Below, piece after piece: positions 17,434-26,157 of a DNA stretch of 64,000 nt; within the stretch, counting starts at the first letter, position 1, and every line of letters starts with the position of its first letter. Source of the stretch: Bordetella genomosp. 11 (lineage in GTDB: Bacteria > Pseudomonadota > Gammaproteobacteria > Burkholderiales > Burkholderiaceae_B); assembly GCF_002261215.1 (NCBI RefSeq), contig NZ_NEVS01000004.1, positions 992,001-1,056,000 on the forward strand, given 5' to 3'. The position numbers and the translations under genes are program-made. A model generated the notes under the pieces. It saw only the letters and a program-made list of their open reading frames with translations. It was not told the origin of the DNA and did no database searches.

Positions 17434-18098
17434 TGCACCATTCCTCCCGCGCGCAGGCGCAGCTCGATACGGCGCAGCAGGAATGTCGTGGCGCCGGTCA
17501 GGATGAAGTAAATCACCGCGATGGCCAGGTAGACCTCCAGCGAACGGTACGACACGGAGATGATTTTCTGGCCCTCGTGCATGACGTCGTGGATGGTCAG
17601 CAGCGAGACCAGCGCGGAGTTCTTGATCAAGGCGATGAACTCGTTGCCCAGCGGCGGAATCATGCGTACGAAGGCCTGCGGCAGCACGACGTTGATCATG
17701 GCCATGCGCGCCGGCATGCCCAGCGAGCGCGCGGCCTCGACCTGTCCGCGGTCGATGGACTGGATGGCTCCCCGCACGATCTCGGAGACATAGGCGCCGC
17801 TGTAGACCGACAGGCCGATGGTGCCGCACACGAACGCGGGCAGCATGATGCCGAACTGCGGCAGGCCGAAGAACAGGATGAACAGTTGCACCAGCAGGGG
17901 CGTGCCGCGGATCGCCGCCACGTAGGCCGAACAGATGCCGTAGACGACGTGCCGGCGCGGGTCCAGCCGGCCGATACCGACCAGCAGCCCGATCACGCAG
18001 CCGCACAGCAGCGACACCGAGACGATCTCCACCGTGACGGCGGCGCCTCGCAGCAGGTCGGGCCAGTTGGCCCAGACCGGGGAGAAATCCAGATCCAT
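17430..18098 (-). CDS. ABC transporter permease, polar amino acid (HisMQ-type)
   Basis: The 222-residue inner-membrane protein has about five spans and the HisMQ-type coupling loop [22 protein letters not shown]. It also has an early [20 protein letters not shown] and the late [19 protein letters not shown], both standard in permeases for polar amino acids. Only one permease is encoded, so it probably functions as a homodimer. It lies 8 bases after the receptor gene and overlaps the ATPase gene start, forming a three-gene import cassette. Confidence 0.92.
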   Translation of the reverse strand: MDLDFSPVWANWPDLLRGAAVTVEIVSVSLLCGCVIGLLVGIGRLDPRRHVVYGICSAYVAAIRGTPLLVQLFILFFGLPQFGIMLPAFVCGTIGLSVYSGAYVSEIVRGAIQSIDRGQVEAARSLGMPARMAMINVVLPQAFVRMIPPLGNEFIALIKNSALVSLLTIHDVMHEGQKIISVSYRSLEVYLAIAVIYFILTGATTFLLRRIELRLRAGGMVQ

Positions 18099-18106
18099 TC
18101 AGGGCC

Positions 18107-18856
18107 TCAGTTGCTGAACCACTTCTTGACGATGGCGTCGTAGGTGCCATCGGCCTTCAGCTGGGCCAGCGCCTTGTTCAGGCTGGCGGTCAGCTCGGGC
18201 TTGTCCTTGCGCACGGCCATGCCGTAGGCTTCGGTCGTCAACTGCTCGGGCAGCACCTTCAGGCCGCCGCGCGTGCGCACGTACTGATAGGCGGCGGGCT
18301 TGCCCGTGACGGCGGCATCGGCGCGGCCGATGGCCACCAGGTTGAACATCTGGTCGTTCTTTTCCACTTCCACCAGCTTCACGCCGGGATAGTTTTCCTT
18401 CAGGTAACTCACCGACTTGGTGCCCACCTGTACGGTGACCTGCTTGCCCTCGAGATCCTTGGGCGATTTGATGGTGGTGTTGTCGGCCTTGACCATCGCG
18501 ACCAGGCCGCCGGCATAGTAGGAGTCGCCGAAGTCGACCACCTTGCGGCGTTCGTCGGTGATGTAGATGGCGGACACGGCCATGTCATAGCGCTTGGCCA
18601 CCAGCCCGGGAATCAGGCCCTTGAAATCGATCTGAGTCCATTCGACTTTCTTGCCCATGGCCTTGGCCAGGGCTTCGACCAATTCGATATCGAAACCGGT
18701 CAGCTTGTCGTTTTCGACGTACTCCATGGGAGGGAAGGTGGCGTCGGTGACGACGCGTATCACGTCGTCGGCGCGGGCGGGGGCCGGCGCGGCGGCCCAC
18801 AGCATCGGACACAGGGCGATCGCGGCCATCAGGGCGCGGCGGCTTAGGGCTTTCAT
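18107..18856 (-). CDS. ABC transporter periplasmic amino-acid-binding protein
   Basis: The 249-residue receptor has a signal peptide (about residues 1-29, AAPAPARA before DDV) and family 3 receptor motifs: [33 protein letters not shown] and [20 protein letters not shown]. The conserved Arg and Asp residues in these segments normally clamp the alpha-amino and carboxyl groups. It is the first gene of the transporter-hut operon and the expected high-affinity histidine or related amino acid capture protein. Its start is 46 bases from the IclR gene end. Confidence 0.92.
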   Translation of the reverse strand: MKALSRRALMAAIALCPMLWAAAPAPARADDVIRVVTDATFPPMEYVENDKLTGFDIELVEALAKAMGKKVEWTQIDFKGLIPGLVAKRYDMAVSAIYITDERRKVVDFGDSYYAGGLVAMVKADNTTIKSPKDLEGKQVTVQVGTKSVSYLKENYPGVKLVEVEKNDQMFNLVAIGRADAAVTGKPAAYQYVRTRGGLKVLPEQLTTEAYGMAVRKDKPELTASLNKALAQLKADGTYDAIVKKWFSN

Positions 18857-18902
18857 GAAAGGCTCCTTGGGGTTCAGGACACGCAGGTCCGGTGGGCGGG
18901 GG

Positions 18903-19646
18903 TCAACTCAAACTCAACAGGCGGGACACGCGCGCGGCGGCCACCACTACCATTTCGATCAGTTCGCCTTCGCGGGGCAGGGCGCGCGCGATCGGGGCCA
19001 TCAGCGTCATGCAGCCGGCCAGGCGCTGGCCAGGACCGAACAAGGGGGCGCTGGCGCCCCAGACGCCTTCATCGATTTCATTCTGGCTGCATGCGTAGCC
19101 GGCCTTGCGGATCGCGGCCAGCGATGCGCGGTCGGGCAACTGCGGATCCGTCGAGTCGCCCTGCCAGGCATCCAGCACGGCATCGCGCCGCGCAGCCGGC
19201 AGGTGGGCCAGCAGGCATTTGGCGGTGGCACCCTTGCGCAAGGGCACGCTGCGGCCTTTTTCGAAGGAACAGCGCAGCGCTTGCGGACTTTCCAGCATGT
19301 CCAGGCAGATGGCGCGGTCATTCACCGCCACGATCAGACCCACGCTTTCATGCGATTGCTTCACCAGCCTCTGCATGTCCATGCGCGCCATGTGGACCAG
19401 ATTGGAGCTGGCATCGAAGCCCTGCGCCAGTTGCAGGCCTACCGGTCCGGGGGCATAGGTGCCGTCTTCTTCCTGCACGAAGCCCCACTGCTTCAGGCGG
19501 GCCAGCTGACGGTACAGCGAGCTGCGCGGCAGCCCGGTCGCGTCGGCCAGCTCCTGCGCGGTGGCCGGGCCATTCCATTGGGCCAGCGTGGCCAGCACCA
19601 GCAGGACGCGGTCTTGGGAAGCGGGGGAGTTCGCGGCGGCAGACAT
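18903..19646 (-). CDS. IclR-family transcriptional regulator
   Basis: The 247-residue protein has an N-terminal winged helix (about residues 10-70) with TAQELADATGLPRSSLYRQL, and a C-terminal effector domain with LRKGATAKCLLAHLP, the IclR ligand-pocket phrase. It stands at the head of the transporter-hut cluster on the same strand, a position more often taken by HutC. It may use a different inducer or control the divergent hydantoinase operon instead. Two near-identical inverted repeats lie in its upstream region. Confidence 0.88.
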   Translation of the reverse strand: MSAAANSPASQDRVLLVLATLAQWNGPATAQELADATGLPRSSLYRQLARLKQWGFVQEEDGTYAPGPVGLQLAQGFDASSNLVHMARMDMQRLVKQSHESVGLIVAVNDRAICLDMLESPQALRCSFEKGRSVPLRKGATAKCLLAHLPAARRDAVLDAWQGDSTDPQLPDRASLAAIRKAGYACSQNEIDEGVWGASAPLFGPGQRLAGCMTLMAPIARALPREGELIEMVVVAAARVSRLLSLS

Positions 19647-19692
19647 GATGGCGCAAGTATCGGCCAGCGCGGCACGCGCGCCAAGCGCGGAG

Positions 19693-19707
19693 TCCCATCC
19701 GGTGGGA
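19693..19707. promoter_or_regulatory. Candidate IclR operator, proximal copy
   Basis: TCCCA-TCCGG-TGGGA is a perfect 5-base dyad with a 5-base spacer, 47 bases before the IclR gene start. The same core recurs at 19822-19842. Confidence 0.55.
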
Positions 19708-19821
19708 ATCGGCTGCGTATTTTGGATGAGCGGGGCGTACCCATCCGGCAGGCGTAAGTAGCTGATTTTTCGGAGAATGTGGTTTATTAAGGGATTACCC
19801 TAGGATACGGAATGCGCCGCG

Positions 19822-19842
19822 TTGTCCCATGCGGTGGGACAA
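19822..19842. promoter_or_regulatory. Candidate IclR operator, distal copy
   Basis: TTGTCCCA-N5-TGGGACAA is a perfect 8-base dyad whose core TCCCATGCGGTGGGA differs from the proximal copy at one base. Centres are 132 bases apart. It lies 226 bases before the hydantoinase A start. Confidence 0.6.
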
Positions 19843-20067
19843 ACGGCCGGTGCCTGCCCCATTCCGGCGCACCGCGCAGGCCGGCGGCGCGCCCACCGCA
19901 CCACACCGGAACATCGCCGCGGGCGGTTCGCCCGCATCGACGCGCCACGCTGGGGCATAGGCCGGATATATCGGATTTGGCGAAAAGTGATTCGTTATTT
20001 TTCATTGGAATAAATCAATGTCCACTCCTATGATCCGGCGGATATTTGGCCATACAGGGAGAAGCAC

Positions 20068-22176
20068 GTGGCAGGGTGGGCGATCGGGATCGATATCGGC
20101 GGTACCTTCACCGATATCGTGGCGCTGGACTACGGGGCTTCGACCCTGTACAGCCTGAAAGTGCTGACGACGCACGGCGACCCCGCCGAAGGCGTCGCGG
20201 ACGGCGTGGGCCGGATCGTGGCATCCCGCCGCATCGACCCGGCGAAGGTCACGCGTATCGTGCATGCCACGACGCTGTTCACCAACGCGCTCATCGAGCG
20301 TCGTGGCAGCAGGACCGGCCTGCTGGTCACGCGGGGCTTCCGGGACGTGGTCGAGATCGGTCACGAACGCAAGTACGACCTTTACGACCTGCAGATCGAG
20401 GCAGCGCCCGCGCTGGTCGAACGGCGTCTGCGGGCGGAGATCGGCGCCCGCATGGACGCCGGGGGCCGCGAAATCGAGCCCGTGAACGCGCGCGAAGTGA
20501 TCGCCGCCGTGGGCGCGCTGGTCCGCGACGGGATCGAGTCGCTCGCGGTGTGCCTGCTGCACGCCTATGCCAGCGACGAACATGAGCGGCAGGTCCGTGA
20601 GATCGTGCAGGGGGAATTCCCCGATCTGGCGATCACCCTTTCCAGCGAGGTCGCTCCGGTCGTGCGCGAGTTCGAGCGCATGTCGACGACCTCGGCCAAT
20701 GCCTATATCAAGCCCCTGGCCAGCCGCTACCTGGACAACCTGCAACGCCGCCTGCGCGATCTGGGCCTGCGCGCCGACATTCTGATGATGCTTTCCAATG
20801 GCGGTCTGTCCCACCTGGGCGAAGCGCGGCGCGTGCCCATCGAACTGCTGGAATCCGGCCCGGCGGCCGGCGCGATATCGGCGGCCCACTACAGCCAGCG
20901 CGACCGTCAGGCCGATCTGCTGGCCTTCGATATGGGCGGGACGACGGCCAAGCTTTGTTTGGTGGAAAGCGGCCAGCCCTCGATCTCGTTCGGCTTCGAA
21001 GCCGCGCGCCAGAAGCGCTTCGCCGAAGGCAGCGGCCTGCCGATACGCATCACCACGATCGACCTGATCGAAATCGGCGCCGGCGGCGGCAGTATCGCCA
21101 GCCAGGACGCACTGGGCCTGTTGAAGGTGGGACCGCATAGCGCCGGTTCCGAACCCGGGCCCGTCTGCTACGGACTGGGTGGCGACCAACCCACCGTGAC
21201 CGACGCCAATCTGCTGCTGGGCTATTTGAATCCGGACTATTTCGCGGGGGGGACGATGTCCATCGACCGCGAGTCGGCGCGCGCCGCTCTCGACGCCATG
21301 GGAACGGAACTGGGCCACGACGCCATCGACGTCGCCTGGGGCATCCACGACATCGTTGCCGAGAACATGGCCGGGGCCGCGCGCGTGCACGTCGCCGAAC
21401 GCGGCCGCGATCCGCGGGACTTCGTGCTGCTGTGCACCGGTGGCGGCGGTCCGCTGCATTCCTATTACGTGGCGCAGAAGATAGGCGTGCGCACCATCAT
21501 CTGCCCGCCCGCCGCCGGCGTGGCTTCGGCCTATGGCCTGTTGGTCGCGCCGGCGCGCGCCGACCGCTCGCGCACGGTCAACGTGCGGCCGGCCGTGGAC
21601 AGCCTGGAGGACCTGGAACACGCCTACACGGCGCTGGAACGCAACGCCGTCGAATCCCTCCGTCCGCTGGACGCGGCCTTCGGGCCGTGCGCGGCGCGGC
21701 GCAGCGCCGATGGCCGTTTCGCCGGGCAAGGTTTCAGCCTGACGGTGGATCTGCCGCCCGGCCCCTATGCGGGCGCGGGCGCCGCCGACAGCGAGACGGT
21801 ACGCCAGGCGCTGCTGCGCGCATTCGAAGCCGGCTATCGCGAGAAGTTCGGCCGCACTCCGCCGGACGTGCCCATCGAACTGCTGAACCTGCGCGTCAGC
21901 GCAACCGCGCCGCCGCGCGAGCAGCTGGCCCACGCGGACATGAAGCTGGCCGGCCCTATCGAACCGGCCGGCATGCGCGCCGTCTATTTCCGCGAGTCGG
22001 CCGGCTTTGTCGATACCCCGGTCTACAAGCGCGACGTCCTGCATCCGGGTTTCGACCGCGTCGGGCCGATGCTGATCGAGGACGAGGGATCCACCCTGGT
22101 CGTCGGCCCGCGCGGCCACGTCCGGCAACTTCCAAGCGGCAATTTGATCGTCACGATTCAGGAGCAGCAGGCATGA
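20068..22176 (+). CDS. Hydantoinase/oxoprolinase family protein, subunit A (HyuA-like)
   Basis: The 702-residue protein has the ASKHA ATPase opening IGIDIGGTFTDIVALD, then HATTLFTNALIERRGSRTGL and the central LAFDMGGTTAKLCLV phosphate-binding repeat with NGGLSHLGEA nearby. This order (Hydant_A_N then Hydantoinase_A) is that of ATP-dependent N-methylhydantoinase, 5-oxoprolinase and acetophenone/acetone carboxylase-type enzymes. A GTG start at 20068 is supported by GGGAGAAG a few bases upstream. The stop overlaps the subunit B start by four bases. The exact substrate (hydantoin, oxoproline, ketone) cannot be set from motifs. Confidence 0.9.
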   Translation: MAGWAIGIDIGGTFTDIVALDYGASTLYSLKVLTTHGDPAEGVADGVGRIVASRRIDPAKVTRIVHATTLFTNALIERRGSRTGLLVTRGFRDVVEIGHERKYDLYDLQIEAAPALVERRLRAEIGARMDAGGREIEPVNAREVIAAVGALVRDGIESLAVCLLHAYASDEHERQVREIVQGEFPDLAITLSSEVAPVVREFERMSTTSANAYIKPLASRYLDNLQRRLRDLGLRADILMMLSNGGLSHLGEARRVPIELLESGPAAGAISAAHYSQRDRQADLLAFDMGGTTAKLCLVESGQPSISFGFEAARQKRFAEGSGLPIRITTIDLIEIGAGGGSIASQDALGLLKVGPHSAGSEPGPVCYGLGGDQPTVTDANLLLGYLNPDYFAGGTMSIDRESARAALDAMGTELGHDAIDVAWGIHDIVAENMAGAARVHVAERGRDPRDFVLLCTGGGGPLHSYYVAQKIGVRTIICPPAAGVASAYGLLVAPARADRSRTVNVRPAVDSLEDLEHAYTALERNAVESLRPLDAAFGPCAARRSADGRFAGQGFSLTVDLPPGPYAGAGAADSETVRQALLRAFEAGYREKFGRTPPDVPIELLNLRVSATAPPREQLAHADMKLAGPIEPAGMRAVYFRESAGFVDTPVYKRDVLHPGFDRVGPMLIEDEGSTLVVGPRGHVRQLPSGNLIVTIQEQQA

Positions 22177-23804
22177 CCCATCCGAACCGCCGACACGGCG
22201 ACCCGGCGGCAGACCCGATCTTCCTGGAAGTGTTCTGGACGCGGATCCGTTCCGTGGTCAATGAAGCCGCCAAGCTGATCGTCCGCACATCGTTCTCGAC
22301 GCTATCCACCGAGGCGAACGACTTCGCCGTGGTGCTTACCGATTCCGCCGGCCGTTCCCTGGCGGAAAATTCCGGCAGCATTCCGTCCTTCATTGGCACG
22401 CTGCCGCGTACCGTGCAGGCGACGATCGCGCGCTTCGGCCGCGAGGATATGCGCGACGGCGATGTGTTCATCACCAACAACCCGTGGATCGGTACGGGGC
22501 ACCTGAACGACGTCAGCCTGGTCAAGCCGATTTTCCATGGCGGCGTGCTGGTCGGCTTCGCGGCCTCCGCCGCGCACGTGCCGGACATCGGCGGCAAGAT
22601 CCGCTCGGTGGACGCGCGCGAATTGTTCGAGGAAGGCTTTCATATTCCGCTGATGCGTCTGCTGCGCGACGGCCAGGCGGACGAGACGCTGCTGTCCTTG
22701 ATCCGCACCAATGTCCGGACGCCGCAGCAGACGGTGGGCGACATCTGGTCGCAGGTCGGCGCGGTGGAGCTGATCGCGAATCGCCTCGACGCCATCCTGG
22801 ATGAATACGGCCTGGCCGGTATCGATGCGCTGGCGCGGGCCTTGTTCGATCGCAGCGAAGCGGCCATGCGCCGCGCCATACGCCAACTGCCGAACGGCGA
22901 GTACCGCTACGCCATGGAAACCGACGGCTTCGAGAACCGGTTCCAGTACCACGTACGGGTGCGCGTCCACGACGAAGAAATCGAATGCGATTTCACCGGG
23001 ACTTCGCCGCAGCAGCCGCGCGGCATCAATTGCGTGCTGGCCTACACCAGCGCGATGACGGTGTACGCGATCAAGAGCCTGCTGCTGCCGGAATTGCCGA
23101 ACAACGATGGCCTGTTCCGTCCCATCGGTATCACGGCACCGGAAGGCTCCATCCTGAATCCGCGCATGCCGGCGCCGGTGGGCGGCCGTGCCTGTACCGG
23201 CCACTATGTGCCCACGGTGATCTTCGGCGCCTTGTTCGCGATCCTGCCGCGCAAGGTCATGGCCGGCGTCGGCTCGCCGCTGTGGATCGCCAACCTGAGC
23301 GGTACGCGCGAGGACGGACGGCCCTTCGCCACCGTGCTGTTCTATAACGGCGGCATGGGCGGGACGGCCGGCAAGGACGGCGCATCGGTCATGTCCTGGC
23401 CCAGCAATATCTCGGCCACGCCCATTGAAGTGGCCGAACGCGAAGCCCCGTTGTTCTTCAAGTACAAGCGCCTGCGCGCCGACTCGGGCGGGCAGGGGAC
23501 CTATCGCGGCGGGCTGGGCCAGGAGATCTGCTTTGTCAGCCGGCATCACGCGCCGCTGGCTATCGTGTTCCTGACCGAGCGTCTGCGCGTGCCCGCGCCG
23601 GGACTGGGCGGCGGCGGCGATGGCGCGCTGGGCGAGGTCATCGTCAATGGCGAGGCCATCGACAGCCGCCGCCCGCATGTGCTGCATCCCGGCGACGAAG
23701 TGGTATTGCGCACGCCCGGGGGCGGGGGCTACGGCGACCCCGCGGAGCGGGATGCCGCGGCAAGGACACGGGATATCGCCCAAGGCTATATCTCGGCGGA
23801 CTGA
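22173..23804 (+). CDS. Hydantoinase/oxoprolinase family protein, subunit B (HyuB-like)
   Basis: The 543-residue subunit has the Hydantoinase_B pattern: DPIFLEVFWTRIRSVVNEAA at the start, then TLSTEANDFAVVLTD, FITNNPWIGTGHLNDVSLV and FAASAAHVPDIGG. At the end, RTPGGGGYGDP closes the domain as in nearly all members. The N-P-W-x-G-x-x-H-x-x-D segment and the AAHVPDIGG segment carry residues likely to bind metal. It forms an AB complex with the upstream subunit, and the ATGA overlap suggests coupled translation. A perfect hairpin overlaps its stop codon. Confidence 0.92.
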   Translation: MTHPNRRHGDPAADPIFLEVFWTRIRSVVNEAAKLIVRTSFSTLSTEANDFAVVLTDSAGRSLAENSGSIPSFIGTLPRTVQATIARFGREDMRDGDVFITNNPWIGTGHLNDVSLVKPIFHGGVLVGFAASAAHVPDIGGKIRSVDARELFEEGFHIPLMRLLRDGQADETLLSLIRTNVRTPQQTVGDIWSQVGAVELIANRLDAILDEYGLAGIDALARALFDRSEAAMRRAIRQLPNGEYRYAMETDGFENRFQYHVRVRVHDEEIECDFTGTSPQQPRGINCVLAYTSAMTVYAIKSLLLPELPNNDGLFRPIGITAPEGSILNPRMPAPVGGRACTGHYVPTVIFGALFAILPRKVMAGVGSPLWIANLSGTREDGRPFATVLFYNGGMGGTAGKDGASVMSWPSNISATPIEVAEREAPLFFKYKRLRADSGGQGTYRGGLGQEICFVSRHHAPLAIVFLTERLRVPAPGLGGGGDGALGEVIVNGEAIDSRRPHVLHPGDEVVLRTPGGGGYGDPAERDAAARTRDIAQGYISAD

Positions 23805-23833
23805 ACCCGGCGGCGAACGACGCCGCCGGGTTC
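23803..23833 (+). terminator. Perfect 13-bp hairpin overlapping the hydantoinase B stop codon
   Basis: GAACCCGGCGGCG and CGCCGCCGGGTTC are perfect complements around the loop AACGA. No U-run follows (GGTAAATC), so it may attenuate read-through or protect the 3' end rather than terminate fully before the Bug gene 47 bases on. Confidence 0.55.
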
Positions 23834-23879
23834 GGTAAATCAACCAGGCCGCCGCAGCGGCCGATCCAAGGGAAAGCAG

Positions 23880-24860
23880 ATGAAGCTAGCGTTGACGTGT
23901 GGAATGGCCGCCTTATCGATATTGGCGTCCTTGAATCCGGGGGGCGTATCGGCGGCGCCGGCATATCCGAGCAAGCCGATACGGGTAATCGTGCCGTACC
24001 CGGCCGGCGGCTCGACCGACGTGCTGGCGCGCATGCTGGGCCAGAAGGTGGGCGAATCGCTGGGCCAGACGGTGATCGTGGAGAACCGTCCCGGCGCCAG
24101 CGGCAATATCGGCGCCTCTTTTGTGGCGAAGTCCGAACCCGACGGCTACACGCTGTTCCTGGGAACCTCGACGGCGCTGTCGGTGAACCAGAGCCTGTAC
24201 AAGACGTTGCCGTACGACCCGCAGAAAGACTTCACGCCCATCGTGCTGGCCACCATGCTGCCCAGCCTGGTGGTGGTCAACGACAAGGTGCCGGTAAAGT
24301 CCGTGCAGGAATTGACGGAATGGCTGAAAGGCCCCGGACGTTCGGCCAGCTATGCGTCGTCGGGCGCCGGCACGCCCGCGCACCTGGGGGGCGAGCTGTA
24401 CAAGCGGCTGACCGGCACGAACGCCACGCACGTCCCGTATAAAGGAGGCGCGCCGGCCCTGACCGACCTGGTCGGCGGGCAGACGGCCTATATGTTCGCG
24501 ATCCTGCCCGAAGCGATGCCCTTGGTGAAGACCGGCCAATTGCGCGCGCTGGCGGTCACCACGGCCAAGCGCTTGCCGGCTTATCCGGACCTGCCCACCG
24601 TGGCGGAGTCCGGCGTGCCCGGCTATGAGCTGATCGGCTGGTACGGTTTCCTGGCGCCGGCCGGCACACCCGCCCCGATCATCGACACCTTGAACAAAGC
24701 CTTCAACCGCGGATTGCAGGATCCCGACACCCGCAGGAAGCTCCAGGACCTGGGATTCGAAGTGGCCGGCGGCCCGCCTCAGGCCCTGAGCGACCTGATG
24801 CGCAGCGAAACCGTCAAATGGAAGCAGGTCATCGATAAGGCCGGGATCAGCCTGGAATAG
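23880..24860 (+). CDS. Bug/TctC-type periplasmic solute receptor
   Basis: The 326-residue protein has a signal peptide (about 1-25, ending GVSA) and the Bug core YPSKPIRVIVPYPAGGSTDV, VIVENRPGASGNIGA and PDGYTLFLGTS. The last 30 residues contain LSDLMRSETVKWKQVIDKAG, the usual C-terminal helix. It follows hydantoinase A and B on the same strand and probably captures the substrate of that enzyme. Confidence 0.92.
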   Translation: MKLALTCGMAALSILASLNPGGVSAAPAYPSKPIRVIVPYPAGGSTDVLARMLGQKVGESLGQTVIVENRPGASGNIGASFVAKSEPDGYTLFLGTSTALSVNQSLYKTLPYDPQKDFTPIVLATMLPSLVVVNDKVPVKSVQELTEWLKGPGRSASYASSGAGTPAHLGGELYKRLTGTNATHVPYKGGAPALTDLVGGQTAYMFAILPEAMPLVKTGQLRALAVTTAKRLPAYPDLPTVAESGVPGYELIGWYGFLAPAGTPAPIIDTLNKAFNRGLQDPDTRRKLQDLGFEVAGGPPQALSDLMRSETVKWKQVIDKAGISLE

Positions 24861-24928
24861 AAGAGGCCTCGGGTCTTCCGGCTTGCGGGCACCCTGCGCG
24901 GGCGCGGCCCGGCGGGATGGGCTGCCAG

Positions 24929-25918
24929 CTATTTGCGCGGCGCGGGGCTTTTGTTCGATGTCCGCCTGCCGCCCAGTGTCCTGACGCCGGGTGGCAAGGC
25001 GCGTTCGTCGATGGCGCGGCGCATGAATTCCAGCAGGTGTGTGGAGCTGGGCGACAGCGCGCGCAGCTTGCGGCTGATCAGGCAGATCTCGCGCGACAGC
25101 CTGGGCCCGCTTACTTCGCGGAACACGAATGGCGCGAACTGTCCCATGCCCGCCGCGAGTGCCGGAATAATGGCGTAGCTGGCGCCCATGCGCAGCACCG
25201 CATGCAGCGACGTGGTGCTGGATATTTCGTCGCGCATGCCGGAGAACATGTCCTTGCGGCCGGCATTCTGCCGCAGGAAGGCCCCGATGCCCGTGTCCGG
25301 CGAAAAGCTGACGTAGTCCGCCGGGTCCAGCTCGGACCAGCGCAAGGGCTTGCGGCTGGCGCCGTAGCGATGCCGTGGATCGCATACGACCCCGTAGCGG
25401 TCCTCCAGCAAGGGGGTGTATACGAGGTCGTCGTGTCCTCGGTACCGGCTGGTCACCGCGAAATCCAGCTCGCCGCCGGCCACCATGGTTTCGACCAGTT
25501 CCGCGCCGGCATCGCGCAGCGAGATCGTGGTGTCCGGATATTCCGTCTTGAAGGCATGGGCCGCGCTGGCCAGGAAATGCTCGATCACCGAGGCCGCCGC
25601 GGCGATCCGGATATGGCCCTGTCGTCCCTGCGAAAAGGCCTGCAGGTCGCTGAGCGCGCCGTCGAAGTGGCTCAGTATCTTTTCGGCTTCCACCTTGAAG
25701 CGCACGGCTTCGTTGGTCATGGCGACGCGGCGCGTGCTGCGGTCGAACAGCTTGACCCCGACGGTTTCCTCGAACTGCTGGATGGTGGCGGTCAGCGAGG
25801 ACTGCGTCAGGAACAGGCGCGAGGCGGCCACCGTGAAAGAACCGGCGTCGGCCACCGCCACGAAGCATCGCAGGTGTCGGAGGGAGATATTGCGCAGCAT
25901 GGTCGGATTGGATTGCAC
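24929..25918 (-). CDS. LysR-type transcriptional regulator
   Basis: The protein is 329 residues; a second Met at residue 7 (MLRNISLRHLRCFVAVAD) may be the true start. The winged helix holds SFTVAASRLFLTQSSLTATI then QQFEETVGVKLFDRSTR. The effector domain includes YPDTTISLRDAGAELVETMV. It converges with the hydantoinase operon and diverges from an aminotransferase gene 239 bases away, with a perfect dyad in that gap. Either could be its target; divergence favours the aminotransferase. The C-terminus is extended and basic. Confidence 0.88.
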   Translation of the reverse strand: MQSNPTMLRNISLRHLRCFVAVADAGSFTVAASRLFLTQSSLTATIQQFEETVGVKLFDRSTRRVAMTNEAVRFKVEAEKILSHFDGALSDLQAFSQGRQGHIRIAAAASVIEHFLASAAHAFKTEYPDTTISLRDAGAELVETMVAGGELDFAVTSRYRGHDDLVYTPLLEDRYGVVCDPRHRYGASRKPLRWSELDPADYVSFSPDTGIGAFLRQNAGRKDMFSGMRDEISSTTSLHAVLRMGASYAIIPALAAGMGQFAPFVFREVSGPRLSREICLISRKLRALSPSSTHLLEFMRRAIDERALPPGVRTLGGRRTSNKSPAPRK

Positions 25919-26056
25919 CGCGCGGGGCGGGGCGTCTTTGGGGCTTAAAAGCGCGTGCGTGGGATCGTCGTGGCGAAAGGTCGCGCCCGATCGGACGAGG
26001 CCCGGCGGCTTCCGATCATATATTGATGGAAACGAATAAACAATCGAAATTCATTG

Positions 26057-26071
26057 TTTGTTATGAACAAA
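26057..26071. promoter_or_regulatory. Inverted repeat upstream of the aminotransferase gene
   Basis: TTTGTT-ATG-AACAAA is a perfect 6-base dyad in the AT-rich part of the LysR/aminotransferase intergenic region, 87 bases before the aminotransferase start. It is a candidate regulator site. Confidence 0.4.
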
Positions 26072-26157
26072 GCCCGTTCCTAGAATTCATGCCGACGATC
26101 CCATTTCCGGGAATGTGCACACCGGCGCCATCGCCACGAACCGCAAAGGACACAGAC

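Larger units (their letters stand above)
19647..20067. other. Divergent intergenic region between IclR regulator and hydantoinase operon
   Basis: These 421 bases carry two copies of an inverted repeat listed separately. The half nearest the hydantoinase gene is AT-richer (about 19975-20050, with TTCGTTATTTTTCATTGGAA) and should hold the promoter of that operon. Open frames here are short and without recognisable protein patterns. Confidence 0.6.
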
